In this document: positions 1 to 8,681 of the stretch, one piece after another
Position numbering within the stretch: the first letter of the stretch is position 1
Layout of the letters: the number at the start of each line of letters is the position of its first letter
Assembly: GCA_001897445.1 (NCBI GenBank)
Contig: MKSX01000009.1
Location: forward strand, 1 to 64,000
DNA from: Alphaproteobacteria bacterium 33-17
GTDB taxonomy: Bacteria; Pseudomonadota; Alphaproteobacteria; Rickettsiales; 33-17
Length of the DNA: 64,000 bases
Reading direction: 5' to 3'
Notes under the pieces: generated by a model
The model's input: the letters and a program-made list of their open reading frames with translations, nothing else
What the model was told of the DNA's origin: nothing
Database searches by the model: none
Made by a program: the position numbers and the translations under genes

Positions 1-32
1 CAGCAATGACCATAACGTTGGTTTATGTAGTC

Positions 33-63
33 ATTCCGAAAGGCTTATAAAGCCTTGTGGGAA
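33..63. repeat. palindromic intergenic repeat, copy 1
   Basis: Nested inverted repeat: outer arms ATTCC (33-37) and GGAAT (59-63) enclose AAGGCTT and AAGCCTT. It lies in a 295-base gene-free stretch that also holds GCAATGAC-like ends near 3-10 and 194-200. Such patterns resemble degenerate dispersed palindromes common between genes in Rickettsiales. The family assignment is inference. Confidence 0.5.
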
Positions 64-117
64 TCCATACTGTAAATAAGGTTATTAGGTTGTTTGAGGC
101 TATTAAAGCTTTTTTAG

Positions 118-150
118 ATTGCTGCGGAATGCTAAGATATTCCTCGCAAT
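118..150. repeat. palindromic intergenic repeat, copy 2
   Basis: Interrupted palindrome: ATTGC (118-122) then GGAAT on the left, and ATTCC then GCAAT (146-150) on the right, around a short loop. It shares the ATTCC/GGAAT core with the palindrome at 33-63. No coding potential was seen in 1-233. It is probably a decayed mobile repeat or a structured transcript end. Confidence 0.5.
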
Positions 151-233
151 TACCTGCAGCAAGAACCGTCACCGATACTTTGAACTTCTAAAGCAATGAC
201 GATTAGATTAAAATTCTGAACTTAACGTTAAAT

Positions 234-271
234 AAAAAAAGTCCTTCCCTAGACGGGAAAGGACTTTTTTT
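234..271 (-). terminator. rho-independent terminator of the SLC13 transporter gene
   Basis: The GTCCTT-CCC arm (241-249) pairs with GGGAAAGGAC (255-264) with one bulged base. A runs on the left and T runs on the right extend the stem, so it can act in both directions. On the minus strand it sits 25 bases past the transporter stop codon and ends in a T tract. Confidence 0.8.
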
Positions 272-295
272 AAATTAAGCAAATGGCTTTATGTA

Positions 296-1732
296 TTACC
301 ACCAGCCTAGTAATTTCCACCAAGCGCCACCAACAAAGCCCCAAATACCAATTGTAGCTAAGCTCATAAAGAACCCAACAAACCACCAGTGCATTACCTG
401 AACATATCCAGGACCAAATAGCACTACAGCAGAAGATGTGCCGTAATGGGTCATATGTGAGAATAAGTTACTTACATAACCAAGTACTAATGCGGCAAGA
501 AGCGGCGGTGTTCCAGCTCCTACTGCAACGCTTAGGAATAGTGTATACATAGCGCCAATATGAGCAGTGTTACTTGCAAAGAAATAATGGCTATAGAAGT
601 AAATGAGAACTAAGCCAATAAATGCTGTATGCCATGGCATTCCGGCAAACATTGAACTCATAGATGTGCTGAACCAGTCGATAAAGCCGAATTCCTGTAA
701 GAATTTAGCAAGTGATACTAAAATCGCAAACCATAATAAAATATGCCAGGCTTCTTTTTCTTTAATAACGTCTTCAAAGCTGATAACGCGGCTTAAAAGA
801 AGAAGTACCACACCGACAAGTCCTGTTGTTGTAGGGTGAATATGGAAAAAGTCAGAGAATACCCATAACACAAGCATGGTCGAGAAAATACCTATCATAA
901 ACCATTCGTCTGTCTTAATTCTTCCCATTTCCTTTAGTTTTTCGCTGGCAAGCTCTTTAGAGCCTTCAAGTTTTTTAAGAAGAGGAGGGTGAAGTAAATA
1001 CACAATAAGCGGAATAAGCATAAGAGTTACAAAACCAGGAACAATTGCCCCCATAAACCAGTTTGTCCATGTGATTTCTGCGCCAAACTTAGCAGCAAAT
1101 TCCTGTACCATTGGGTTTGCAGCCATTGCTGTGAGGAACATACCGCTACATACTACGCTCGCATGATAGCTTACTTGTACCAAATAACTACCAACCCTGC
1201 GGGATGTATTATTATTTGGGTGGCTTCCTAATGAATCTGCCATAGATTTAATAATAGGGTATACAATGCCGCCAGCTCTTGCTGAGTTACTTGGAATAAG
1301 CGGTGCTGTCAAAAATTCAGTGAAAACAAGGCTATAAGCAAGACCAATACTATGCCCGCCAAATAATTTAATGAAAATATACGCAATACGTGACCCTAAC
1401 TGGCTTTTAATAAAGCCCCTTGCAATGAAAAATACGAATACTATGAGCCATACTACATGAGAGCCATAGCCAGATAAAGCCTGAGCTATTGTAATAGTAT
1501 TTGTAAGTATTGCTACAAGCAAGCTCATAAGAGCAACGGCTCCCATAGGGAAAGGCTTTAAAATAATAGATACGATTGTTGCGAAAAATATTGCAAATAA
1601 GTGCCAGCCCTGTTCAGGCATGCCTTGTGGGGCAGGGGACATATAAATGACTGCACCAATGGCAAAAGAGGCGGCTAATTTTAAGTAATCCGGAATATGT
1701 TGTTTTATTGAACTTGCGCTTGATTCACTCAT
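296..1732 (-). CDS. SLC13/DASS-family dicarboxylate (malate/2-oxoglutarate-type) transporter
   Basis: Inner-membrane secondary transporter of the divalent anion:sodium symporter family, expected to move C4/C5 dicarboxylates such as malate, succinate or 2-oxoglutarate. The protein is almost entirely hydrophobic helices. It carries family-like segments such as the SNSARAGG loop (about residues 147-154) and a C-terminal SNTAHIGAMY loop, the paired substrate and cation loops of the family. Length is about 478 residues from the ATG at 1732; a TTG ten codons upstream (1762) is possible but neither start has a clear ribosome binding site. It stands alone, followed by a terminator. The exact substrate cannot be read from sequence. 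A dicarboxylate importer would suit the fumarase and malic enzyme also encoded here. Confidence 0.85.
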   Translation of the reverse strand: MSESSASSIKQHIPDYLKLAASFAIGAVIYMSPAPQGMPEQGWHLFAIFFATIVSIILKPFPMGAVALMSLLVAILTNTITIAQALSGYGSHVVWLIVFVFFIARGFIKSQLGSRIAYIFIKLFGGHSIGLAYSLVFTEFLTAPLIPSNSARAGGIVYPIIKSMADSLGSHPNNNTSRRVGSYLVQVSYHASVVCSGMFLTAMAANPMVQEFAAKFGAEITWTNWFMGAIVPGFVTLMLIPLIVYLLHPPLLKKLEGSKELASEKLKEMGRIKTDEWFMIGIFSTMLVLWVFSDFFHIHPTTTGLVGVVLLLLSRVISFEDVIKEKEAWHILLWFAILVSLAKFLQEFGFIDWFSTSMSSMFAGMPWHTAFIGLVLIYFYSHYFFASNTAHIGAMYTLFLSVAVGAGTPPLLAALVLGYVSNLFSHMTHYGTSSAVVLFGPGYVQVMHWWFVGFFMSLATIGIWGFVGGAWWKLLGWW

Positions 1733-1950
1733 GATTTTTATATGTGATTTAAAGTTGAACAAATTGTGTTATCGGTAATTAAAAATTTCTATAATTATCA
1801 ATAGTCTTACTCAGACGAGATATCACTTTCAAACCTATTTAGCAAGGTAAATATATAATATTATTTGGATAGTTAATTTAATAAATGATTGAATAATTAT
1901 GTGTAATATGTTAAAATTTTAATTAAATAACATTATAATGGGAACGAACT

Positions 1951-4900
1951 ATGAAGCTTCAAAATGGGACAAATTACCCGAATTTGTATAGTGTAAATAC
2001 GGTGCTATTTTCAAATCCTAAGTTCAATTTAAAAGAGGTTTTGACGCAGGTAGAGAAGGAAATCAAGGATCTTCCAGAAAATAAAAAAGATGAAGTTAGA
2101 AAAAAGAAAATAGAAGCTAAGAGAGATAACCTTCTAAAACAGTTTGGTCTTGATCCAAATAATCTAGAGCAAATGACTAGGTTTGAAGATTATTTAGCAA
2201 TAGACCAGCATTTGTATCAGGATAAAAATGAATGGGCTGATAAAAATCAGAACCGTATTGATCTCTTTAAAATACTAACTTTTAAAGAGATTAAAGAATT
2301 AGAGTTAAATAAAATACCAGTGCAATTTGATAATAAGCTAATTGATCAAACTCAAAATATTAATGCTGCATTTGATGATTTAAATATTAAATACCAAAAT
2401 TATTTTAATGAAGAAGATAGATCAAAATACGAAGAAATTTTTAATATTTTATTTTTAGTATCTTATTCAAATGAAACTAATCCCAATTTGAATGAAGTAG
2501 CAGAATATGCATATAAAATGATGATTTTATTTGGAAAAGAACCAGACAGAGCATTTAATAACTTCACAAAGTTTGTTCAGTCTCATGCATCTAACCTTCA
2601 AAAGCCTATACATGACGTGTTTATACATAATATTCCAGTAAAAGGTGAGTGCAATATAGAAGCCTGGAAAATATTTATGATGAAATCAGGGGTAGAAGTA
2701 TTAAAAAATATTGAGAATGCTCCAAAAATTGAAAAAAAGTTAAATGGAAATGTTCCCAAAAACTTAAATGAACTTCAAGAAATATTGCCAGAACTCACTT
2801 ATAATAGGTTTAAAGAAAACCCAAAAATGGCAAAAATTTTCAAACAATATGATGTTTCAGAAAAGATATTTGACAGAAGTCTGGATTTAATTGCTTCAGG
2901 TCAAATAAAAATAAAAGATAAAGACGCTCTCCCTAATGTGACTATAGATGTAGCCCAAGAGGTAAATCCAGAATATAAAAATTTATATTTAGTTAAGCTT
3001 CCCGAAGGTAATTTAAGAGGTTTAATATTAGGTAAAATTACTGATTGTTGTCAATCAATTAACGGTAATAGTGAGACCTGCGTAATAGATGGAATGACTA
3101 GAGAGAATAATGGATTTTACGTTCTTATAAAGGCAAATCCTAAACAAACATTTGATCCTAATAAAATTGATTGGAATAGTTTTGAAAAGAATGGTCATGA
3201 AATAATAGGTCAAGGTTACACATGGCTTAGCCAATTTAATAACATGGTTATAGATAGCTGGGAAAACTTAAGACCGACAGTAAATGATACAATGATGCCA
3301 GATATACTTGCTAAATTTGCCCAAAAAGTTACAGAGAATAATAAAACTGTTTCAATGGTGATGTTAGGTAAAGGGGGTAAGACTCCTCAAGAATTCGCAG
3401 ATAAAGGATATACTATGAATCCGTTTCCAGACAAGCTTAAAGAAGGTTATATGTATGGGGATGCACGTAATCAATATATTTTATATAAAAGTCATGATTT
3501 ATCTGTAATGCAGTCAATGTTACTAGAAATACCAAAGTTTCGTGATAAAAAATGGCTTATTAATAGTTTTAGAAATATCAGAGAAGCTAAATATTTCATA
3601 GAACTCTACAGAAACGGGGAATTATCAAAATCTGAGTTTAGAAATTTTAGCTATAGTGTGGCAAAAACGTGTATTTCTGAAGGTGCAACTTTTGAAAATA
3701 TGTGGAAATTATATAAGAATAGTTCTGCGCAAGAATATAAAAATAAATGTGTATTAGTAGCAGATTATATGCGTAAGGGGATATATAATTTTTGTAGCAT
3801 GGACGATTTTTTTAGTTTAGAACCTAACCGAATGAAATTTGTACTTAAATATGCTATAGCGAATATAAAAGAAAAGGATCGGCATTATGCAGAGTCTATT
3901 CTTTATTTGGCTAAAACTTTAGATGATAAGACTATAGAAAATTTAAATAAACCTTTCCTCTTGAGCAAACATTTAAGGATAACTAGGGACTTTAACCAAA
4001 ATTTTTTTGGATCTAAATATTTAGATCCGAAATACTTAGATGCAATTTATTCTGAAGCATTTGTAAAGCTAAGGGATTATAGGTTTTTAAAGTTTGAAGA
4101 AATTTTAAATTTAGGTCCAATATATCTTATTGAAAATCAAGAAAAAGTAGAAGCTTCATATATTAACAATTTTTTTAAAGATCAGTATATTAAAAATGAA
4201 AATGACGAAATTTTAGCTGAATCTTTAACAATTAAACAAAAATTAAGACTTCTTAACCCTAATATTATTGAAAGCTTTAAGAATAATATATTTAACTTAA
4301 ATGATATCAACCAGATTGGATTAGATAAAATATTTATTTTATCTAATCCAATCTTTCTGAATATTTTTAAAAATAAAACTATTGAATTTAAAAAATTAGC
4401 TGAGTTAAAAATTGAAACTTTAAAAGTATTAAGCGAATCATCTCTAATAGAAAATTTTAAAGAAAATGAGCATAATACTTTCAATAAATTAACTGTATTA
4501 TCACCTGATCAAATAGAAGCAATTGAATCATTTGATGCTATATATATATATAATAAACTTGGAATTTCATTTGATAATTTTATAAATGTTGAACCAGATA
4601 AAATAAGATATCTACTTCCTTATATTAACGCTGAAGATGAATATAGTTGTGTAATGGATGAAAAATATCAAACAAAATATATTTATGTGGATGAAACAGA
4701 TATTAAAACTGTACCAGATTTTATAGTTTCAGTTTTAGAAAAAAGTAAGATATCATTTGAAGAAATTATTGGTTTAGATGAAAAAATATTAAGGAATATG
4801 TTACCAGCGTGTAAAGATTTACCTAAGGAATCTTTAAGTATAGAAATTATTGAACAAACCACAAAAGAATATATTGCTAAGCAAGAAGCTAAAAAAATAG

Positions 4901-5049
4901 TAAAACCTGTAAGCACTTCAAAGTTAAAGTTAACGCCAGAAGAAAAAGTTAAAAAGAAAGAGCGTTTTGCCCCAAATAATCTAGAAAAAGAATTGGAGAG
5001 AAGACGTACTAAGGGTCAAAAAGGTGGAGCAGGGAATAATTTGCAGTAA
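1951..5049 (+). CDS. large protein of unknown function with CCQ domain (paralog of 8682-10952)
   Basis: Not recognised. The 1032-residue protein begins MKLQNGTNYPNLYSV, nearly the same as the start of the gene at 8682, and the two align collinearly through about residue 520. The best conserved block (about residues 345-490) contains a Cys-Cys-Gln motif at 366-368, a further Cys, an ENNGFYVLIKAN segment, a GHEIIGQGY segment near 416-423 and a DSWEN segment. It looks like a compact alpha/beta domain with possible catalytic or metal-binding cysteines. The remaining 500 residues are helical and repetitive with many Leu/Ile/Asn, ending in a Lys/Arg-rich tail. No signal peptide or membrane segment is seen. 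A GGGAACGA sequence precedes the ATG. It converges on kdsA with 16 bases between stops. A host-interaction role is only a guess. Confidence 0.8.
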   Translation: MKLQNGTNYPNLYSVNTVLFSNPKFNLKEVLTQVEKEIKDLPENKKDEVRKKKIEAKRDNLLKQFGLDPNNLEQMTRFEDYLAIDQHLYQDKNEWADKNQNRIDLFKILTFKEIKELELNKIPVQFDNKLIDQTQNINAAFDDLNIKYQNYFNEEDRSKYEEIFNILFLVSYSNETNPNLNEVAEYAYKMMILFGKEPDRAFNNFTKFVQSHASNLQKPIHDVFIHNIPVKGECNIEAWKIFMMKSGVEVLKNIENAPKIEKKLNGNVPKNLNELQEILPELTYNRFKENPKMAKIFKQYDVSEKIFDRSLDLIASGQIKIKDKDALPNVTIDVAQEVNPEYKNLYLVKLPEGNLRGLILGKITDCCQSINGNSETCVIDGMTRENNGFYVLIKANPKQTFDPNKIDWNSFEKNGHEIIGQGYTWLSQFNNMVIDSWENLRPTVNDTMMPDILAKFAQKVTENNKTVSMVMLGKGGKTPQEFADKGYTMNPFPDKLKEGYMYGDARNQYILYKSHDLSVMQSMLLEIPKFRDKKWLINSFRNIREAKYFIELYRNGELSKSEFRNFSYSVAKTCISEGATFENMWKLYKNSSAQEYKNKCVLVADYMRKGIYNFCSMDDFFSLEPNRMKFVLKYAIANIKEKDRHYAESILYLAKTLDDKTIENLNKPFLLSKHLRITRDFNQNFFGSKYLDPKYLDAIYSEAFVKLRDYRFLKFEEILNLGPIYLIENQEKVEASYINNFFKDQYIKNENDEILAESLTIKQKLRLLNPNIIESFKNNIFNLNDINQIGLDKIFILSNPIFLNIFKNKTIEFKKLAELKIETLKVLSESSLIENFKENEHNTFNKLTVLSPDQIEAIESFDAIYIYNKLGISFDNFINVEPDKIRYLLPYINAEDEYSCVMDEKYQTKYIYVDETDIKTVPDFIVSVLEKSKISFEEIIGLDEKILRNMLPACKDLPKESLSIEIIEQTTKEYIAKQEAKKIVKPVSTSKLKLTPEEKVKKKERFAPNNLEKELERRRTKGQKGGAGNNLQ

Positions 5050-5065
5050 GTTTTATTTATGCAAA

Positions 5066-5890
5066 TTATAATCCCTTTGTAATCTCATCATATTTCTTAA
5101 AATTAATAAGGTTTTGTTTGAGGTCATCAAGTCTTAACATACATGGACCGTCACTTGGTGCGTTATCTGGATCCTGATGAACTTCTGCGAAAATTGCTGC
5201 AACGCCAACTGCTAAGGCTGCTCTTGCTAAGACTTCAACAAACTCACGCTCGCCGCCACTTTCATTGCCTTTTCCGCCTGGCTGCTGTACAGAATGTGTT
5301 GCGTCAAACACCACAGGTGTTCCGGTTTTTGCCATAATTGCAAGTGATCTCATATCTGTAACGAGTGTGTTATACCCAAAACATGCGCCGCGCTCAGTTA
5401 CAAATACCTGGTTGTTGCCTGTAGATGTAACCTTATCGACCACGTTTTTCATATCCCAGGGGGCTAAAAACTGACCTTTTTTAACGTTTATTGCTTTGCC
5501 AGTATTACCTGCAGCAATTAATAAATCTGTTTGTCTGCATAAAAATGCAGGAATTTGAAGTACATCAACATGAGGTGCAACAATAGCGCACTGCTCTTCT
5601 GTATGAACGTCAGTAAGTACTGGTAAGTCAAAGTTTTTACGTACTTCATCAAAAATCTCTAAAGATTTTTCTAAACCTAAGCCCCTAACGCCTTTAATAG
5701 AGCTTCTGTTGGCTTTGTCATAAGATGTTTTGTATATAAGCGGGATATTAAGCTCAGTGCAAAGTTTTTTAAGGTTTTCTGCCATAAACATGGCATGGTC
5801 ACGTGATTCAAGCTGGCATGGTCCTGCGATTAATACGAAAGGAAGATCGTTTCCGATTGTAACATTACCAACTTTAACGTGATTTGCCAT
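5066..5890 (-). CDS. kdsA: 3-deoxy-8-phosphooctulonate synthase (KDO-8-P synthase)
   Basis: Condenses phosphoenolpyruvate with arabinose 5-phosphate to give KDO 8-phosphate, precursor of the inner core sugar of LPS, in the cytoplasm. Family motifs are clear: AGPCQLES near residue 22, [11 protein letters not shown] near 54, DVHTEEQ near 97, [12 protein letters not shown] near 196 and [15 protein letters not shown] near 234. Cys25 in the GPC motif, where the E. coli enzyme has Asn, marks the metal-dependent class. Length of 274 is normal. It is the last gene of the tpiA-secG-pyrG-kdsA run, starting 9 bases after pyrG with AGGTAA before its ATG. Its presence implies that the organism makes an LPS core. 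Confidence 0.97.
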   Translation of the reverse strand: MANHVKVGNVTIGNDLPFVLIAGPCQLESRDHAMFMAENLKKLCTELNIPLIYKTSYDKANRSSIKGVRGLGLEKSLEIFDEVRKNFDLPVLTDVHTEEQCAIVAPHVDVLQIPAFLCRQTDLLIAAGNTGKAINVKKGQFLAPWDMKNVVDKVTSTGNNQVFVTERGACFGYNTLVTDMRSLAIMAKTGTPVVFDATHSVQQPGGKGNESGGEREFVEVLARAALAVGVAAIFAEVHQDPDNAPSDGPCMLRLDDLKQNLINFKKYDEITKGL

Positions 5891-5899
5891 GATAATTAC

Positions 5900-7534
5900 C
5901 TATAAAACGTGTTTTTTATGATTTTCAGTAGAAGCCTTAATAAACGCTGAGAAAATTGGATGTGCATCAAACGGCTTAGACTTAAGTTCTGGATGGAACT
6001 GTACTGCTATAAAGAACTTATTGTTAGTATTTTCCATAATTTCAGGAAGTTTTCCGTCTGGAGACATCCCACTAAATATAATGCCGTGTTTTTTAAGGTC
6101 TTTTATATAGTTGAAGTTAACTTCATAACGGTGTCTGTGTCTTTCTGAAATATATGTAGATCCATAAATTTTATGAGCAAGTGATCCTTCTTCAATATAG
6201 CATTCATAAGAACCTACGCGCATTGTACCGCCAAGGTTTTTAGTATCTGCCTGACTTATTTCACCGTCTTTTACCCATTCAGTCATAATGCCGACAATAG
6301 GATGATCAGGATTCTCTTCAAATTCAGATGAATTTGCACCCTTTAGCCCTAATAAGTTACGAGCTGCTTCGATTGTGGCAATCTGCATGCCAAGGCATAT
6401 TCCAAAGTATGGGATATCATTTTCTCTGGCATATCTAGCTGCTAAAATCTTACCGTTAATACCATCTTTACCAAAACCACCAGGAACTAAGATTCCATCA
6501 ATGTCAGCTAGTTTTTCTGCAATATTATCATCATTCAGACTTCTTGCATTTACCCATTTTAGGTTAACTTTACAATCATTGTAAATTCCGCCGTGGTTAA
6601 GGGCTTCAATGAGTGATTTATAAGCGTCTTTAAGCTTGTTATATTTACCCACAATAGCAATTTTTACAGTTTTTTGTGGATTTTTGATTCTTTGAACAAT
6701 ATTAGACCATGTGCTTAAGTCAGGCTCTTCATAGTCAATATTAAAATGTTCTAATACTTGTTTATCAAGACCATATCCATGATAAGAAAGTGGCACTTCA
6801 TAAATAGTATTAACATCAAGCGCTGGTATTACGTTTTCCATTTCAATATTACAGAAGAGAGCCATTTTAGCTCTGTCGCTATCGCTAATTTCACGATCAG
6901 CTCTGCAAAGTATAATATTTGGCTGAATACCAATAGCTCTGAGTTCTTTAACTGAGTGCTGGGTTGGCTTTGTTTTAAGCTCTTTTGATGCTGCAATATA
7001 TGGAACAAGCGTTAAATGTATATACATTACATTTTCACGACCTACCTGATACCTAATTTGTCTTATAGTTTCAAAGAACGGTAGGGCTTCAATATCACCA
7101 ACTGTTCCGCCAATTTCGCAAATCATGAAATCTACGTTATCGGGGTCACCTAATATGAATTCTTTAATTAAATCAGTAACGTGTGGGATAACCTGAACGG
7201 TTTTGCCTAAATAATCACCGCGGCGCTCTTTTTCTATTAAATTTAAATAGATACGTCCTGCAGTAATATTGTCGTCTTTTTTAGCGTTAACGCCAGTGAA
7301 TCTCTCGTAGTGACCAAGGTCAAGGTCAGTTTCCGCACCATCATCGGTCACAAATACTTCACCATGTTCAAATGGACTCATTGTACCTGGGTCTACGTTT
7401 AAATATGGGTCGAGTTTTCTAAGTCTTACGGTAAAGCCATGGGCTTGTAATAACACAGCAAGACTGGATGCGGCAAGCCCCTTACCTAATGAGGAAACTA
7501 CGCCGCCAGTAACAAATATATACTTTCTAGGCAT
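5900..7534 (-). CDS. pyrG: CTP synthase
   Basis: Makes CTP from UTP, ATP and glutamine. The N-terminal synthetase half shows the P-loop-like [11 protein letters not shown] segment, the [19 protein letters not shown] block and GGTVGDIE. The C-terminal class I glutamine amidotransferase half shows the nucleophile Cys in GICLGMQ and the terminal QFHPE His-Glu pair. At 544 residues it is full length. It lies between secG (5-base gap) and kdsA (9-base gap) on the same strand, an arrangement frequent in alphaproteobacteria, so the four genes probably share a transcript. Confidence 0.98.
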   Translation of the reverse strand: MPRKYIFVTGGVVSSLGKGLAASSLAVLLQAHGFTVRLRKLDPYLNVDPGTMSPFEHGEVFVTDDGAETDLDLGHYERFTGVNAKKDDNITAGRIYLNLIEKERRGDYLGKTVQVIPHVTDLIKEFILGDPDNVDFMICEIGGTVGDIEALPFFETIRQIRYQVGRENVMYIHLTLVPYIAASKELKTKPTQHSVKELRAIGIQPNIILCRADREISDSDRAKMALFCNIEMENVIPALDVNTIYEVPLSYHGYGLDKQVLEHFNIDYEEPDLSTWSNIVQRIKNPQKTVKIAIVGKYNKLKDAYKSLIEALNHGGIYNDCKVNLKWVNARSLNDDNIAEKLADIDGILVPGGFGKDGINGKILAARYARENDIPYFGICLGMQIATIEAARNLLGLKGANSSEFEENPDHPIVGIMTEWVKDGEISQADTKNLGGTMRVGSYECYIEEGSLAHKIYGSTYISERHRHRYEVNFNYIKDLKKHGIIFSGMSPDGKLPEIMENTNNKFFIAVQFHPELKSKPFDAHPIFSAFIKASTENHKKHVL

Positions 7535-7539
7535 CGGAA

Positions 7540-7845
7540 CTAATCTTTCTTATCTAAATTTGGAATAACTACTTTATTTTCTTCGGTTTTTAATGTTGAT
7601 TCTGTTATAGGGCTTGCATTATATTTTTTATCCATAGCAATAGTTAGAAGCAAGCTGTTAACCATAAAAATAGTTGCTAAAATTGCTGTTGTTTTAGTAA
7701 AGAAGTTGCTAGAACTAACCTGAACAAAACTATTAGCTGATCCACTTAAAGAACCTACGCTATCAGAGCTTGTTTTCTGAATCATTACTACAGCAACAAG
7801 TAATATTGCTACAGTTATTTGTATTATTAGCAAAATCGTTTCCAT
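7540..7845 (-). CDS. secG: preprotein translocase subunit SecG
   Basis: Small membrane subunit of the SecYEG channel. The 101-residue protein has an N-terminal hydrophobic helix (about residues 1-21), the family segment [17 protein letters not shown] and a second hydrophobic helix near 50-72, followed by a charged tail. The order tpiA-secG-pyrG supports the assignment. The spacing to tpiA (9 bases) and to pyrG (5 bases) indicates one operon. The tail after the second helix is lineage-specific. Confidence 0.9.
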   Translation of the reverse strand: METILLIIQITVAILLVAVVMIQKTSSDSVGSLSGSANSFVQVSSSNFFTKTTAILATIFMVNSLLLTIAMDKKYNASPITESTLKTEENKVVIPNLDKKD

Positions 7846-7854
7846 ATTAAGTAC

Positions 7855-8538
7855 CTATGCAAAATCTATTATTTTTTGAAATTCTTCGAGTTTTAGGCTG
7901 CTTCCGCCAACTAATATACCCACTACAGGCCACTCATTTAGAATCTCTTCAGCATTTCCTGAATTTACGGAACCACCATACACTATTTTTGCGTCATTCG
8001 CAAACTTCTTCTTTATAAAATCACAAACCTTTGAAACATCTGATTTTTTAGGTACTAAGCCTGTACCAATAGACCAAATAGGTTCATATGCAAATATGAT
8101 ATTTTTGGAATCATTAACTATACTCAGTTGCTGCTCAATAACATTAAGAGTCTGATTATTTTGAAAATCTTCCAATGATTCCCCAAAACAGAATATCGGA
8201 GTAAGATTATTTTGCAGCGCAAATTCCAGTTTTTTAGATAAAATTTCATTATTTTCACCAAAATACTGCCTGCGTTCAGAATGCCCAATTAAAACATATT
8301 TGCATCCAGATTCTGCTAACATTTGACCAGATACCTCACCGGTAAAAGCACCACTGTTAGGATAATTCCAGGATAAATTCTGGCTACCCTTGCTAAAACT
8401 TACTTCCTGACTTAAAAGATGCATGGGCGGGCAAATAATAACTTCAGTATTTGACTTTGCTTTTAAATTGCTATTAAAAGCATTAAGCAAGGCTTTAGAA
8501 CCATTCATTTTCCAATTGGCAATAATGTATTTTTGCAT
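7855..8538 (-). CDS. tpiA: triose-phosphate isomerase (short form)
   Basis: Interconverts dihydroxyacetone phosphate and glyceraldehyde 3-phosphate. Active-site residues are all present: Asn8 and Lys10 in ANWKMN, His86 in IGHSERR and Glu152 in AYEPIWSIGTG, with the phosphate-binding YGGSVNSGNA and ILVGGSSL segments near the C-terminus. At 227 residues it is shorter than the usual 250, with compact loops between the strands, but no catalytic piece is missing. It is the first gene of the run tpiA-secG-pyrG-kdsA. With glpX (34736-35725) it suggests at least partial gluconeogenic triose metabolism. Confidence 0.95.
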   Translation of the reverse strand: MQKYIIANWKMNGSKALLNAFNSNLKAKSNTEVIICPPMHLLSQEVSFSKGSQNLSWNYPNSGAFTGEVSGQMLAESGCKYVLIGHSERRQYFGENNEILSKKLEFALQNNLTPIFCFGESLEDFQNNQTLNVIEQQLSIVNDSKNIIFAYEPIWSIGTGLVPKKSDVSKVCDFIKKKFANDAKIVYGGSVNSGNAEEILNEWPVVGILVGGSSLKLEEFQKIIDFA

Positions 8539-8681
8539 ATTTTCTGATTTTTTAGTGGTTTATAATGTATTTCGGCAGGATATAGGCTGATATTTAATGT
8601 GTCAAGTCAGAGAAGTTGTTTTGCTGATGTTAAAAAAATGATAAAAATATTATTATTTAGATATTGTAATAGAAGGATTTT

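Noticed and set aside
1733..1762. N-terminal extension of the SLC13 transporter from a TTG
   Set aside because: No ribosome site, and the ATG at 1732 gives a normal N-terminus; the extension remains possible.
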